Source: Spirogloea muscicola
Taxonomy: Eukaryota > Streptophyta > Zygnematophyceae > Spirogloeales > Spirogloeaceae
NCBI GenBank assembly: GCA_009602725.1
Contig: WELB01000017.1
Location: 346,429-373,894 of the forward strand
DNA length: 27,466 bases
Direction of reading: 5' to 3'
Each line of letters opens with the position of its first letter. Position 1 is the first letter of the stretch. This document shows, in pieces, positions 1-11,000 of this stretch. A program made the translations under genes and the position numbers. A model generated the notes under the pieces. It was not told the origin of the DNA. It searched no databases and was given only the letters and a program-made list of their open reading frames with translations.

Positions 1-15
1 CGCCGCCGCCGCCGG

Positions 16-264
16 ATGAGCGCGTGGCTCCAGCGCCTGCGACTGGCGCCAACCGCGGCCTGCGGCACGTCGAGCGGCGGGCTGAGGCCCCGCAGCGGCG
101 CTCTCCAGAAGCGGGCAGGAGGCTCGGCCTCCGTCGGCGGAGGCCCCGGCCCGTCCTGCCCGCTGCCACGGCCACTGGACCTGCTGCGCCCATCGGCTCT
201 GCCGTCGCTGGCCTGCTGCCGGCGGCAGGAGACGTCCAGCGCTGCGGCAGCGCCCGGAGCAACC
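16..264 (+). other. Possible N-terminal targeting extension of DHFR-TS
   Basis: An ATG at 16 is in frame with DHFR-TS with no stop before the core domain. The 83 added residues begin MSAWLQRLRLAPTAA and are rich in Arg, Ala, Ser and Pro, with hardly any acidic residues in the first 60, which fits a mitochondrial or plastid presequence. Plant DHFR-TS is known in mitochondria. It could equally be GC-rich 5' UTR that happens to stay open. The window begins only 15 bases upstream, so an even earlier start or exon cannot be excluded. Confidence 0.4.
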
Positions 265-3200
265 ATGCCCGCGCCGTCGCCGGCGCCGTCGGAGCCGGAG
301 GGGACTGCCCCGCCGGCGGCGACGACGGCAGGCCGCCTCCGGAGCTTCCAGGTGGTCGTGGCGGCGGCTAGGCGAGGCCTGGGCATCGGCGCTGGCGGCC
401 GGCTGCCGTGGTCGCTGCCAGGGGACATGGCGCACTTCAAGGAGGTGACAACGGCGACGACGGCGGACGGCGCGGGCCGCCGCAACGCCGTGGTCATGGG
501 CCGGCGGACGTGGGAGTCCATCCCGCGGCGCTTCCGGCCACTGCCCGGCCGGCTGAATGTCGTGCTCACCCGCGACGCGGCGACCGCCGCCGCGCTCTTG
601 CCGGGCGTGCTCGCCGTCGACGGCGGCCTCGACGCCGCGCTGGCGCTGCTGGCCGCGGAGGAGCACGCCGCCGCCGTCGAGTCCGTCTTCGTCATCGGAG
701 GCGGCCAGGTCTACAGGCGAGTGCCGGCGATGCCCCTGCGGGTTTTGGCAGCCATGGCTCCTGCACCATGACAGAAGGGCTATGCTGACGCCAATGCTGA
801 TGCTTTCGCTGACGCTGACGGGCTGCTGGGCGCAGGGACGCCATGGCATCGCCGCTGTGCGCCGCGGTGCACCTCACGGAGGTCGAGGGGGACTTCGAGT
901 GCGACACCTTCTTCCCGCCGCTCGACCCCGCAGTGTTCCGCCTCTGGCATGCCCTCCCGCCGGCGTCCGACGGTGGCGTACGCTACACCATCGCGTGCTA
1001 CGTTCGCTGCGGCGGCGGTATCGACACTCCTGCGCCATGCCCACCAAAGTCGAACACTGCAAACGGTCTGGCGGAAGCGCCGCCGGAGAAGGGTGCGGCG
1101 CCCACCAAGGACACCCCCGATGCGGCGGCCCTGGCGCTGCCGGTTGCGGTGCGGCAACGGCACGAGGAGTATCAGTACCTAGACCTGGTCAGCAACGTTA
1201 TCCGCACCGGCGCTGCCAAGGGCGACCGCACCGGCACCGGCACCCTCTCCAAATTCGGCTGCCAGGTCCTTCGCCGCCACCAGCTGACTCAGACAAACAC
1301 AGGCCACGACTGAGTTGATCTGCTTGACTAGGTTCATAATCATTCACTAATTATAACACTACCACTAATGGCTCACGCCGCCTGTGTTTGCTGGTGCAGA
1401 TGCGTTTCAATCTGCGCAGGTCCTTCCCGCTGCTCACAACCAAGGTATGCCACCGGGCCTTCCTCTCACCGCTTCAAGTCAGTTGCTCGCGCTGCAGCTC
1501 TTGAGCACCCGCGGTGCACTCGGGCTTGGTCACTTCCTCACAAGCGGGCGGCGGATGGCCCAGCGTGGCGCGTCAGCGTGTATTCTGGCGCGGCGTCGTA
1601 GAGGAGCTCCTGTGGTTCGTCAGTGGCTCCACCAACGCCAAGGTCGCCTCTCTGCATGAGTTGGCCAAGCCACGTCTCAACAGCCGCGTGCTCCACTACT
1701 CCTGGAGATCCTCAACTAGTCACCAGAGCAAAAGCTTGACAAAATAAGTGACTGCATTTGTCACTTGCTGTCACTGCTTTTGGAGTCAACCGAGCGTCTG
1801 AAGGATAAGTGTCTGGCTTATGAGGTGCATTAACAGAGGTGCTCAATGCAAGGGTCTCAGCAACACCACTCTTTGTTTATTGCACTTAGTACCTTGCTTT
1901 CTGCTCCATCCGGCTCCTTCAGACTTTGTCCATTCCTTTGGGCTGGCCTCCCACAGCCACCAGTCAATCTGGCCAAGCTTTCCATCTTTGTCGCTGCAGG
2001 TGCTGCAAGATAAGGGGGTGCACATCTGGGATAGTAATAGCTCCAAGGAGTACCTAAGCAGGTGGCCCCTCCATCGATCCCCATGCGAGTTGCCGTGAGT
2101 GCTGAGATATCTAGTACCAGGTTGTTGTGGATCCAAAGAAGATGCCCTCAACTTACAGTTCTAAGTCCGATCCGTTTGACCTGAATCATGTATTACCTTT
2201 GCCAGCATCGGGCTTGGCGATCGAGCAGATGGTGACCTCGGGCCCGTGTACGGCTTCCAGTGGCGGCACTTCGGAGCTAAGTACGCCCAACTCATGTCAA
2301 GCTCGCGCGATGCCTCAACCACTTCTTCCATTTGCTTCCCCAGTTGAGCCCTGGCATTACGTACTGACACCTACCAGGACGCAATGTATTGTCCAGCACT
2401 GCTGCTCTGCAGCAAATAGTACGTCTTAAGGCGCTGCACACATCTTGCGTTCAAGCTGCTCAACCAAACATACATGTACATACACTAGCAATTTTGCCCA
2501 TACTTGTATGTATACTGCAAGAGCCCAAATCTGTGACACCTCTCAAGCTGCAGGTACACCGACATGCAGGCGGACTACTCTGGTCAAGGCATCGACCAGC
2601 TCGCAGACGTGATCCATAAGGTCCGGAACACGCCTGACGACCGGCGCATCATCCTGTCCGCCTGGAACCCTGCCGACCTCAAGCTCATGGCGCTACCACC
2701 CTGCCACATGTTCTGCCAAGTGAGGCTTGATCACAACCCTGGTGTCTGAAACAGATTGTGAGACCCCCATGACTCCTCCAGCTTTCAGCTCACGGTGCAT
2801 ATGATGCTCAATCTCTGAGTGAATTGCTCTCTCATGCATACCTGGCAATGGCTAAGTAAGGCTTTAATGCCACATTCTTACTTAAGACATCCACATCCTT
2901 GGCAATGGATCCGTCCTCCTCAACCTTGTGCACGAGGGCCTGTCTGCTGCAGTTTTACGTGGCAGACGGGGAGCTCTCGTGCCAGATGTACCAGCGGTCA
3001 TGCGACATGGGCCTAGGGGTTCCGTTCAATATCGCATCATATGCGCTCCTCACATGCATGATTGCGCATGTGGCCGGTAAGCATCTACTGCAGACGGGAA
3101 AGCAGGCCTGCAGACAACACATATCTGATCTGCATGTTTGTGCTGAAGAGTTATTGTATCACCTACAAGCGGTCTTATTCTGCTGATCTCTTGTTACGTT

Positions 3201-3631
3201 TGGCAATATCGCCACCTTGCAACTTGAAAAGGTTGCTCTTTTATGCACCCACAGCGGCTGCTTTTCTTTTGGCATCGTGCAGGCCTGGTGCCGGGCGACT
3301 TCATCCACGTTCTTGGAGACACGCATGTGTACACGAACCACATTGAGCCACTTAAGCAGCAGCTCACTAAGTCGCCGCGGCCGTTCCCCGTACGTCTCCT
3401 CCGTGCTGCCGACTCATATTGAAATTTGATTACTCGTGGAGATGTTTGTACGATTGCTGAGCACCAGATGCATAAGAGCCGTACATAACGTGTCAAATTT
3501 GGGCGTTGGTGACTGTGCAGACATTAAGGATAAAGCGGAGCACAACAGATATCGACTCGCTGCGGGGCGCGGACTTCGAGCTGTTGGACTACCATCCGCA
3601 TGACCGCATTGCTATGAAGTTGGCCGTCTAG
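265..3631 (+). CDS. DHFR-TS: Bifunctional dihydrofolate reductase-thymidylate synthase
   Basis: The product reduces dihydrofolate with NADPH and methylates dUMP to dTMP, coupling the two steps of the thymidylate cycle. Fusion of the two enzymes is typical of plants, algae and many protists. Exons by hand: 265-716, 836-1265, 1400-1444, 1577-1642, 2000-2061, 2206-2280, 2554-2719, 2953-3076, 3283-3389, 3521-3631. They join in one frame to 545 residues, close to plant enzymes. The DHFR part (about residues 25-205) shows LPWSLPGD with the substrate-binding Asp, [12 protein letters not shown] and VFVIGGG. A variable linker of about 50 residues follows. The TS part (about 257-545) shows [24 protein letters not shown], the catalytic Cys (about 427) in [24 protein letters not shown] and the C-terminal MKLAV. 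Intron 1 needs a GC-AG junction. The start at 265 places the family-typical N-terminus; an in-frame ATG at 16 could add 83 residues. Confidence 0.96.
717..835 (+). other. GC-AG intron (DHFR-TS intron 1)
   Basis: The exon before ends ...TAC AG and the intron begins GCGAGT, then ends GCGCAG at 835. Joining 716 to 836 restores AGG (Arg) and gives [19 protein letters not shown], which matches DHFR without gap. The nearby GT at 721 would shift the frame. GC-AG introns are a known minor class spliced by the U2 machinery; the remaining donors I placed in the window start with GT. Confidence 0.85.
1885..1990 (+). repeat. Dispersed repeat R2, copy in DHFR-TS intron 4
   Basis: This stretch lies in the intron 1643-1999, and ends about 10 bases before the 3' splice site. 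It aligns over about 100 bases, by eye at 75-80 percent, with the reverse complement of 20640-20785. Both contain CACAGCCACCAGTCAA preceded by a TTGTCCAT and GGGCT block. A shorter match is at 19221-19250. Confidence 0.8.
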
Positions 3632-4279
3632 GATCGTCTCAGGACCCAACACTGATAGTACGTTCGAGAGCACCAGCTCCTACCTTGTCCTGTCACCCAA
3701 GTGGCCTTGGGTAAGACTGGTTGAGTGACCTACCTCTTCTAGTGAAAGCAGAACTTCGTACACCCTCATGGTGGGACCTTCCAAATCTATCCACAGTGTT
3801 CTCGAATTGCTCGGTGGCATCTGACATTATCCAAGTAAGCGCAAGTATGAGCCAGCTCAGACTCCATTCCTCGGCTTGTTGCTGAGTAGCCAGCTGTTGC
3901 CGAGGCTGTGCCAGGCGCAAGCAGTAGGCTTCGACTACGATCTTAGGTTTCCCAAGGTCAAATGCTGCAGCCTTGAGAGAACAATTGCAGATGGTGTTGC
4001 TGTTCCAAAGTCCTAAGCTAAGGACTGAGTGTCTCAAGCATCGATTAAACGCATTTCGCTATCCAAAGAAAGCAATGGCTCTCTTGGAAGGGTGGACTCT
4101 TCGAAGGGCGAGCGAGAGTCCTTGTCGATACTCCTTTGGCATACGACTCGGCAACATGCGGCTGGACCTACGACGGCATTGCTATAGCCACGGTGTTTCG
4201 GGAGGAATCGAGATGGGGCCTTATAACCCACAAATACACTCATCATACCAGTACGTCTTTGTGTGGAATTTTTTGTGTG
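3632..4279. other. Intergenic region after DHFR-TS, no gene seen
   Basis: This stretch holds the DHFR-TS 3' untranslated region and spacer. The open frames are short, on both strands, and resemble no family I know. I could not place a polyadenylation site. Around 4093-4120 there is a weak 7-base inverted repeat (GGACTCT/AGAGTCC) with a 14-base gap that may be chance. Confidence 0.6.
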
Positions 4280-4410
4280 TTTGTAACAAACGAGGGCCAA
4301 TGGCCAAGTACAGAAGCAAGCACATCCCTAGACCTACATAATCTTAAGCACATTGACCCGCTCAGTAACCACGGGTCAAAACATAAAGGTCACTAAGCGA
4401 TGCCTAAACT
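4280..4410 (+). repeat. Dispersed repeat R1, copy a
   Basis: The segment from about 4300 to 4410 aligns nearly without gaps to 25492-25602, about 70 percent identical by eye. Shared blocks include TGGCCAA, AGAAGCAAGCACATC or close variants, and GACCCGCTCAGTAACCACG versus GGCCCGTTCAGTGACCACG. The flanking 20 bases are weakly similar as well. Neither copy has a convincing coding frame. It is probably an old non-coding dispersed element. Confidence 0.7.
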
Positions 4411-4510
4411 CGGGTCTTGGTTTGAGCTGGCTGCGACCGGTCCGGTTGGGCTGGGACCGGTCACGATTCGCCGGTCGTGCCGGACCGGGCCCGGTTTGGC
4501 GGACCAACCC
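4411..4510. promoter_or_regulatory. CCGG-dense palindromic patch upstream of beta'-COP
   Basis: This block repeats CCGG-centred palindromes: GACCGGTCC at 4435-4443, its inverse GGACCGGTC at 4454-4462, and a perfect 12-base palindrome ACCGGGCCCGGT at 4484-4495. It sits at the sharp change from AT-richer spacer to the GC-rich region before beta'-COP, about 600 bases upstream of the start codon. A regulatory role is inference only. Confidence 0.3.
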
Positions 4511-5095
4511 CTCGCATTGGGAACCGTGAGGGCAAGCCTCCGTCCCGCCCCCCCCCGCCGCCGCCGCCGGCGAGCCCGCCGCGCATCGCGGCGGCGATCC
4601 CGGCGCGAGCGAGCCGCCGCACATTCTGCGGCGGCGGCCGGGACGCGGATCCGGCGGCGCGCGGGAAGCCCTGCGGAGGCGCGCTCGTCTCGTCGCGGCT
4701 GCCACGGTTCCGCCGTGATGGTGAGTGAATGGGAGAAGGTGGCGCTGCCAGCGCTGCGCGCGCCATGGCGGCGGCGCCCGAGCTCCGGGCCGCCGTCCGA
4801 GACGCGAGCGCGGCAGTCTCGGCCGTCAGGGCGCCGCCAGGCCGTCGTCGTCCGAGGCGCTCCGTGCCTGGCCAAGGCACGGAGGCTGTCGGGGAGCCCG
4901 CTAGTGGGAGGAGCTCGCTTCTTGGCAATGGCTGCGTCGTCTCCATGGCAGTCCCCGCCTATCAGACTGGCGTCGCCGCGGGCTGTCTGTCGCGGAGCTT
5001 CGCTCCGCCTCCGCCGCATTGCACGATATGGCCTGCCTCGGCGGCACTGACGACCTCGCCGCCGTTCTCTCTGCCTGTCGATGCTCGTGGACGCC
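4511..5095 (+). promoter_or_regulatory. GC-rich 5' region of beta'-COP
   Basis: The region is strongly GC-rich, with a poly-C run followed by (CCG)n at about 4549-4570. The GC-rich 5' regions of DHFR-TS and epsin look alike, so this probably contains the promoter and leader of beta'-COP. No TATA box was found. Long open frames run through it on both strands, as expected from high GC, and none looks like a known protein. Confidence 0.5.
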
Positions 5096-8000
5096 ATGGC
5101 CGCGCTTGAGCTGCAGCCTTTGCGGCTGGAGATCAAGGTAAGCGTGCGCACTGCGCTTCGCCGTCCTTTTGCTACGTCGCTCCGGCGGTGCGCAGCCAGA
5201 GCCGCTCTCCTGCCAGCAGCTTCGACAGCTTGAGGAGGCGCAGTGCTCAGCCTGATGGGGCCTGGGCTGCTTCTTGCCACCCTGCAGCGGAAGCTCGCGC
5301 AGCGCTCCGATCGCGTCAAGTGCGTCGACCTGCATCCGACTGAGCCATGGTAAGGCAGCAGCTCCGTGCACTTCGACTGATCAAGTGTGGCCTTGGCAGT
5401 GCTCTGCCATGTTCCGAGCCATTGTCTCTACTTCTACTGTGAGGTTCCTGCAAGGTTGCTCGTAAGAACGCAAGTTACTATGCAGAAATTGACTCGCTTA
5501 ATCTTGATTGACAGGATCCTAGCAACGCTGTACACTGGCAGCGTTTATATCTGGAACTTCACAACTCAGGTCATTGCAGGCCTGCTCTGCTCGCACTTAG
5601 ATCATGGCTACTGTAGGCATGATTGGTCTTGACGAGACGGCATAGAAGCTTCGCAATGCCACTTCACACCTCTGCGCCACATTCCAGTGAAACCTGAGAG
5701 TCAGTAGTCTCTAGTGCTGTCATTACTTGTAAGTGTCCTACCTGATTTATACACCAGAGACTTATCTCGCGGGGTACCAGTCATCTGATTTGCTGTCCTT
5801 GAGCAAGCTCAATCCTCATAACATGTCATCGTGGTCAGCAGGCTCTTGTCAAGTCATTTGAGGTTACAGAGCTACCAGGTTGGTCACTATACATCTGTAT
5901 TTACTGTATCAACAGCAAGTTGCAATGACTGCGTTTTGTGGTTGCATATGGATAAGGCACAGCCCTCTGCTTGCTCAAGAAGAGTTGACAAATGTATCTC
6001 GTCCTGGTCTCCACAGTGCGCTCTGCCAAATTCATCGCACGGAAGCAATGGGTTGTAGCAGGCGCCGACGACATGTTCATTCGAGTGTACAACTACAACA
6101 CCATGGACAAAGTCAAGGCCTTTGAAGCTCACACTGACTACATCAGATGCGTTGCTGTGCATCCAAGCTTGCCATATCTGCTGTCATCGTCTGATGACAT
6201 GCTCATCAAGCTCTGGGACTGGGACAAGGGCTGGACATGTACCCAAATTTTTGAAGGACACTCGCACTATGTCATGCAAGTTGCCTTCAACCCTAAGGAT
6301 ACAAACACCTTCGCCAGCGCCTCCTTGGACAGAACAGTCAAGGTAAAGTTTGCAGTAAGGAACCGGTCTGTCCTGCGTTGTCTTGGCTTGCTAATGAACA
6401 CCTCTAGATAGTGGCCGAGTGTCACGTGCAGCCGAGCGTCATGCACCTCTCGCCAGAAGCTGCTTTTGCTGAGGAGTCGCTACTGTGGATGACTCTATGC
6501 AGATCTGGGGCCTGGGCTCTCCTGATCCAAACTTCACCTTGGAGGGGCATCTAAAAGGGGTAAATTGTTTAGACTACTTCACAGGAGGTGACCGACCATA
6601 CCTCATCACTGGCTCTGATGACCAGCTTGTAAAGGTATAGTTGATGAATTTACCTATCACTGCTTCCAAGCTGCAATTACTTTTCACAATGCCAGCGTCT
6701 GATAACGTGCCTGCACATTGCAGATAACATGTCATTGTGAGGAGTGCGTACTCTGTGTTCATTTCCAAGGACTGCTCCTTAAATGACATGACTTTTCTGT
6801 AGACCTCAATCTGCTCACAGTCTTGAGCATTTTATGAGTATCAACGAAGCGTCTAAAGAGATATATTGGAGTCACATTTGAGCTCATTTTTGTCTTTTTT
6901 GTTTGTCACAGGTTTGGGACTATCAGACTAAAAGCTGTGTCCAAACGCTGGAAGGCCACACACACAATGTGTCTGCTGTTTGCTTCCACCCTGAGCTTCC
7001 CATTATCATAACAGGGTCAGAGGATGGCACTGTCCGTATTTGGCATGCAACCACATACAGGTGCGAGGCAGTGGTCACTGACATGCACCAGCAATGCATC
7101 TCTCTCCTTGAGTATGTGTGATACCTGGCCATTCTCCGTCGTCGCAATGGTTTTGGCTACCTGTGAGTAACATGGATACTAAACGAGCCACGCTAATGAA
7201 CTCAGACTGGAAAACACATTGAACTACGGACTTGAACGCGTCTGGACAATTGCTTACATGAAAGGATCGAACAGGTATGAGTTGCCATCCATACTCCTGA
7301 AGTTGGCATAGCCATAAATGTTGAAAGCACTGGTGTTATGGTAATATTTGACAGCAACTTTGATGTTTTGCACTGTTTTGCGCTTATGATAGCAATATTT
7401 GTGCCCTCATGATAGTGCTCGACTTTTCCTTCAGGCTGGCAATTGGGTACGATGAGGGAACTATTATGATCAAGATTGGGAGAGAGGAGCCTGTAGCAAG
7501 CATGGATCAGAGTGGCAAAATCATCTGGGCTAAGCACAATGAAATACAGACCGTTAATGTGAAATCTGTCGGTGCTGACTTTGAGGTGACCTTCAGGCTT
7601 ATATTGCACCCATGTGCATGACTAGTGCAAGCATGCACCTTATGGCTTGCTACAGTATAGACTGAACACTGGGCTTGGTGCAAGAGCATTGTGCATGTAT
7701 CATGAACTTGCATGTCCGTATTTATACTCCAATGCACATTATTTGCAGGTCACTGACGGAGAGCGTCTGCCACTAGCTGTGAAGGAGTTGGGTAGCTGTG
7801 ATCTTTATCCTCAAGTAGGTGACAATCTGGGCACACATCCACTTGAGAGTGGTCTGCGTCCCCTGATCTGGTTGAGATGCTAGTAAGGGCTACAAATCAG
7901 TCATGCTCTTCATGTGTTTAGGGGCATGTTTCATGGGTATCGTGCCTATGGTTGTGTTCCGCAATGTGATGCTTTTCGTGTTCTTCTGGTGCAGAGCTTA

Positions 8001-11000
8001 GACCACAATCCAAATGGCCGCTTTGTGGTTGTCTGTGGAGATGGGGAGTACATCATCTACACTGCTTTGGCATGGCGTAATAGGTCATTCGGATCTGCAC
8101 TTGAATTTGTTTGGTCAATCGATGGGGAATGTGCAGTGCGGGAGAGTACTTCCAAGATCAAGATATTCAATAAGTCCTTCCAGGTATCACAGCAGTGCAA
8201 GAATCTGAGATGGAGCCAAGGTCCTTGTAAATGCTGCACTGACTTTTAGGAGGAGGAGGACGTGTCAGGCACCTCAAGGTTGCTGTTGCGCTAGGTGCAT
8301 CGCAGTTCTGAGGGGTTCAGTAAGACCCGCGAGAGTATATATAGCACAGGAGAAAAATTGAGGCCTGGCTATGCGCTTGACATGATTTTCTGATCTGCTG
8401 TGCCCATCTCATAAACAGCAAGGTGACAATCTCATGATAATTGTCTGGCTCGTCCTCCTTCAGGAGCGGAAGAGCATACGTCCTACCTTCTCTGCTGAGG
8501 GCATCCATGGGGGTTCGTTGCTAGCTGTTCGATCCAATGAGTTTGTGTGCTTCTACGATTGGGCTGAGTGCCGAGTTGTACGGCGTATTGACGTTGCTGT
8601 GAAGGTGAGTATTTTCTATGAGAAGTCTAACCATTTCATGGAGCCACATCTGTTCTTCTAGTTTTGAGCCTAAGCTGCATTTTGGTAGATAACCCAAGGG
8701 GCCATGCAAGTGCAGCTTGATTATTGCATGAATCATGTCCACTAACAACGCTGCCGTGTACCGATTGCTTGCAGAACATTCATTGGTCTGATAATGGCGA
8801 TCTTCTAGCGATTGCTAGCGAAAGCTCTTTCTACATCCTGAAGTACAATGTACTCATCCGCACACAATAATTTGTAGCTTGTAGGCAAGACACATTGGTC
8901 AAGGGCCAGGCACAGACATATGTATCTAGGATTACTTGGATGCCTTATGCAATCTACTAAGCAGCATCCAACCGTTGACATGGGCTGGTATTGATTGCCC
9001 AGAAAGATGCAGTCACTGCCTACTTGGAGAGCGGTGCGCCCGTAGATGAGCAAGGAGCAGAAGATGCATTCGAGCTACTCCACGAGGTCTCAGAACGTGT
9101 GCGAACTGGCATATGGGTTGGGGACTGCTTCATCTACAACAACAACACTTGGCGGCTCAATTATTGCGTCGGCGGTGAAGTGAGAGTTTGCCTCAGGGGC
9201 CTGAACCCTTCCCTCTGATGCCTTCTTGATGACATGTCAGAAAGGTCCTTTGCATCAGCGTAATCCAGATGATAAGTATGGAGAAAAGGTTTCATATCCT
9301 GCCCATCACACTTGTGACTTCACCGAAGCTGTAATTACTCCTGGATCAAGCAATTGATAGTATTCCGTTTGTCATATTGCTCGCAGGTCACAACAATGTT
9401 CCATCTAGATCGGCCAATGTACTTACTCGGTTACCTTGCCAGCCAGAGCCGTGTTTACCTCATCGACAAAGAGTTCAAGTACGTCAATGGCTTGCAAGTC
9501 TTGAAGAGACATGCATGCTTTTGCATGATTGCCCATTCTCTGTCACACTTAGGAAGATCAGGCCTTTTTACATCTTTGTATACAGGCCTTCATCCGTCGT
9601 CGATGCTGTCATTTCATTCCTGCAATGAAGCTGCAGCAGTAAAACCTGAAGGACGGAATGGTTGCTTGTTTGACAGTGTCATGAGCTACACTCTGCTGCT
9701 GAGTCTCATTGAGTACAAGACACTTGTTTTGAGAGATGATCTGGAAGGTGCTGAGGCCATCCTTCCCTCCATCCCCAAGGAGCAGCTTAACAAGTACGCC
9801 TAGCTCCTCTTCCTCTCTGTATTGTGATTTACCTGCACATGGTGCATGCATTCTGTGCTTAGGAAATTATGATGAGGTTGTTCAACTCTGTTCACTATAG
9901 CAACTTTTTTCTGTGTGTCCAACATAAGCTGGAGGAAAATTTGCCACCAACTTTACCAACTTGGAAGAGCTGCTGATGTTCCATTTTGAATTGGTGCCGG
10001 ATCATACGGTGCTGGACGAGCTAATGTCCACCTTGCCTGTTTACAGCGTGGCACGGTTCTTGGAGTCTCGAGGCCTTGTGGATGATGCGCTTAGGGTGGC
10101 CACCGAGCCTGACTACAAGTTTGACCTTGCGGTCCAGCTTGGTCAGCTTGACATTGCTCAGGTGCGAATCTGCATCCACCTGTGTCCTGGTCTGGTGACC
10201 AGCCTCTTCGAGTTGGTGCACTGTACACGACACTTAGCACTCCAATACTTGCGCAAGCAACCATACATGTGCGTCCACAAGTTAGCAGCTCTCGTGGCCT
10301 TTCAGCTCACATGGCCTTTACCATCCATGTACAGCAAATAGCAGTGGAGGCCGAGAGCGAGTCAAAATGGAAACAGCTCGGTGACCTCGCCATGTCAGCT
10401 GGGAAGGTAATTCTATACTGCATACCAACTATGAGTATACTCTCACTCAAGTTGTGGAGCAAGAACCTGGCCCATAATGACCAAAGCCTGCTGAGATTAA
10501 GGTTGCATGCTGCTATTTCAATGACATATATTAAAAGCAGATGTTCAGACTCTGTTGTGTGGTCATCAGTGCAAGCTCCTGACATGCAAGCTGTTGGCTG
10601 TATGTCCAGCTTGATGTGGCGGAGGAGTGCCTGACCAAGGCTGCCGATCTTAGCGGCCTTCTACTCCTCTACAGCGCAAGAGGAGATGCTGCAGGCCTGG
10701 ACAAACTCGCGAGTCTTGCCCAGGAACAGGGGAAAAGCAATGTGGCCTTCCTGTGCCTCTTCCTTCTCAACAAGCTTGATGCCTGCATCGACCTACTCTG
10801 CCAAAGGTCAGCTGCTGGTGGCTATGCTGTTGACAGTGGTCTATAAAGACCAAATTTCCACAACAGGCTCCATCAATCATTGTGACCTCTTTCAAGCACT
10901 TCAGTCAGCCAGGTCAGAAGCTGAGAAGCTAAGATGGCATGGTTTGCTGGGTTACGTCCATGGCACATGCTGTGCACTCATTGTCAGATCCTTGGTCCCT

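Noticed and set aside
721..835. GT-AG version of DHFR-TS intron 1
   Set aside because: Using the GT at 721 shifts the frame after the splice and destroys the match to DHFR; the GC donor at 717 fits exactly.
4093..4180. Possible decayed duplicate of the DHFR-TS 3' end, from a GACGGCATTGCTAT match to GACCGCATTGCTAT
   Set aside because: The match is only about 14 bases with no continuing homology, so chance is sufficient.
4393..5319. 308-codon open frame on the minus strand
   Set aside because: It lies in GC-rich upstream sequence, overlaps the first two exons of beta'-COP on the other strand, is Arg-rich throughout and shows no known domain.
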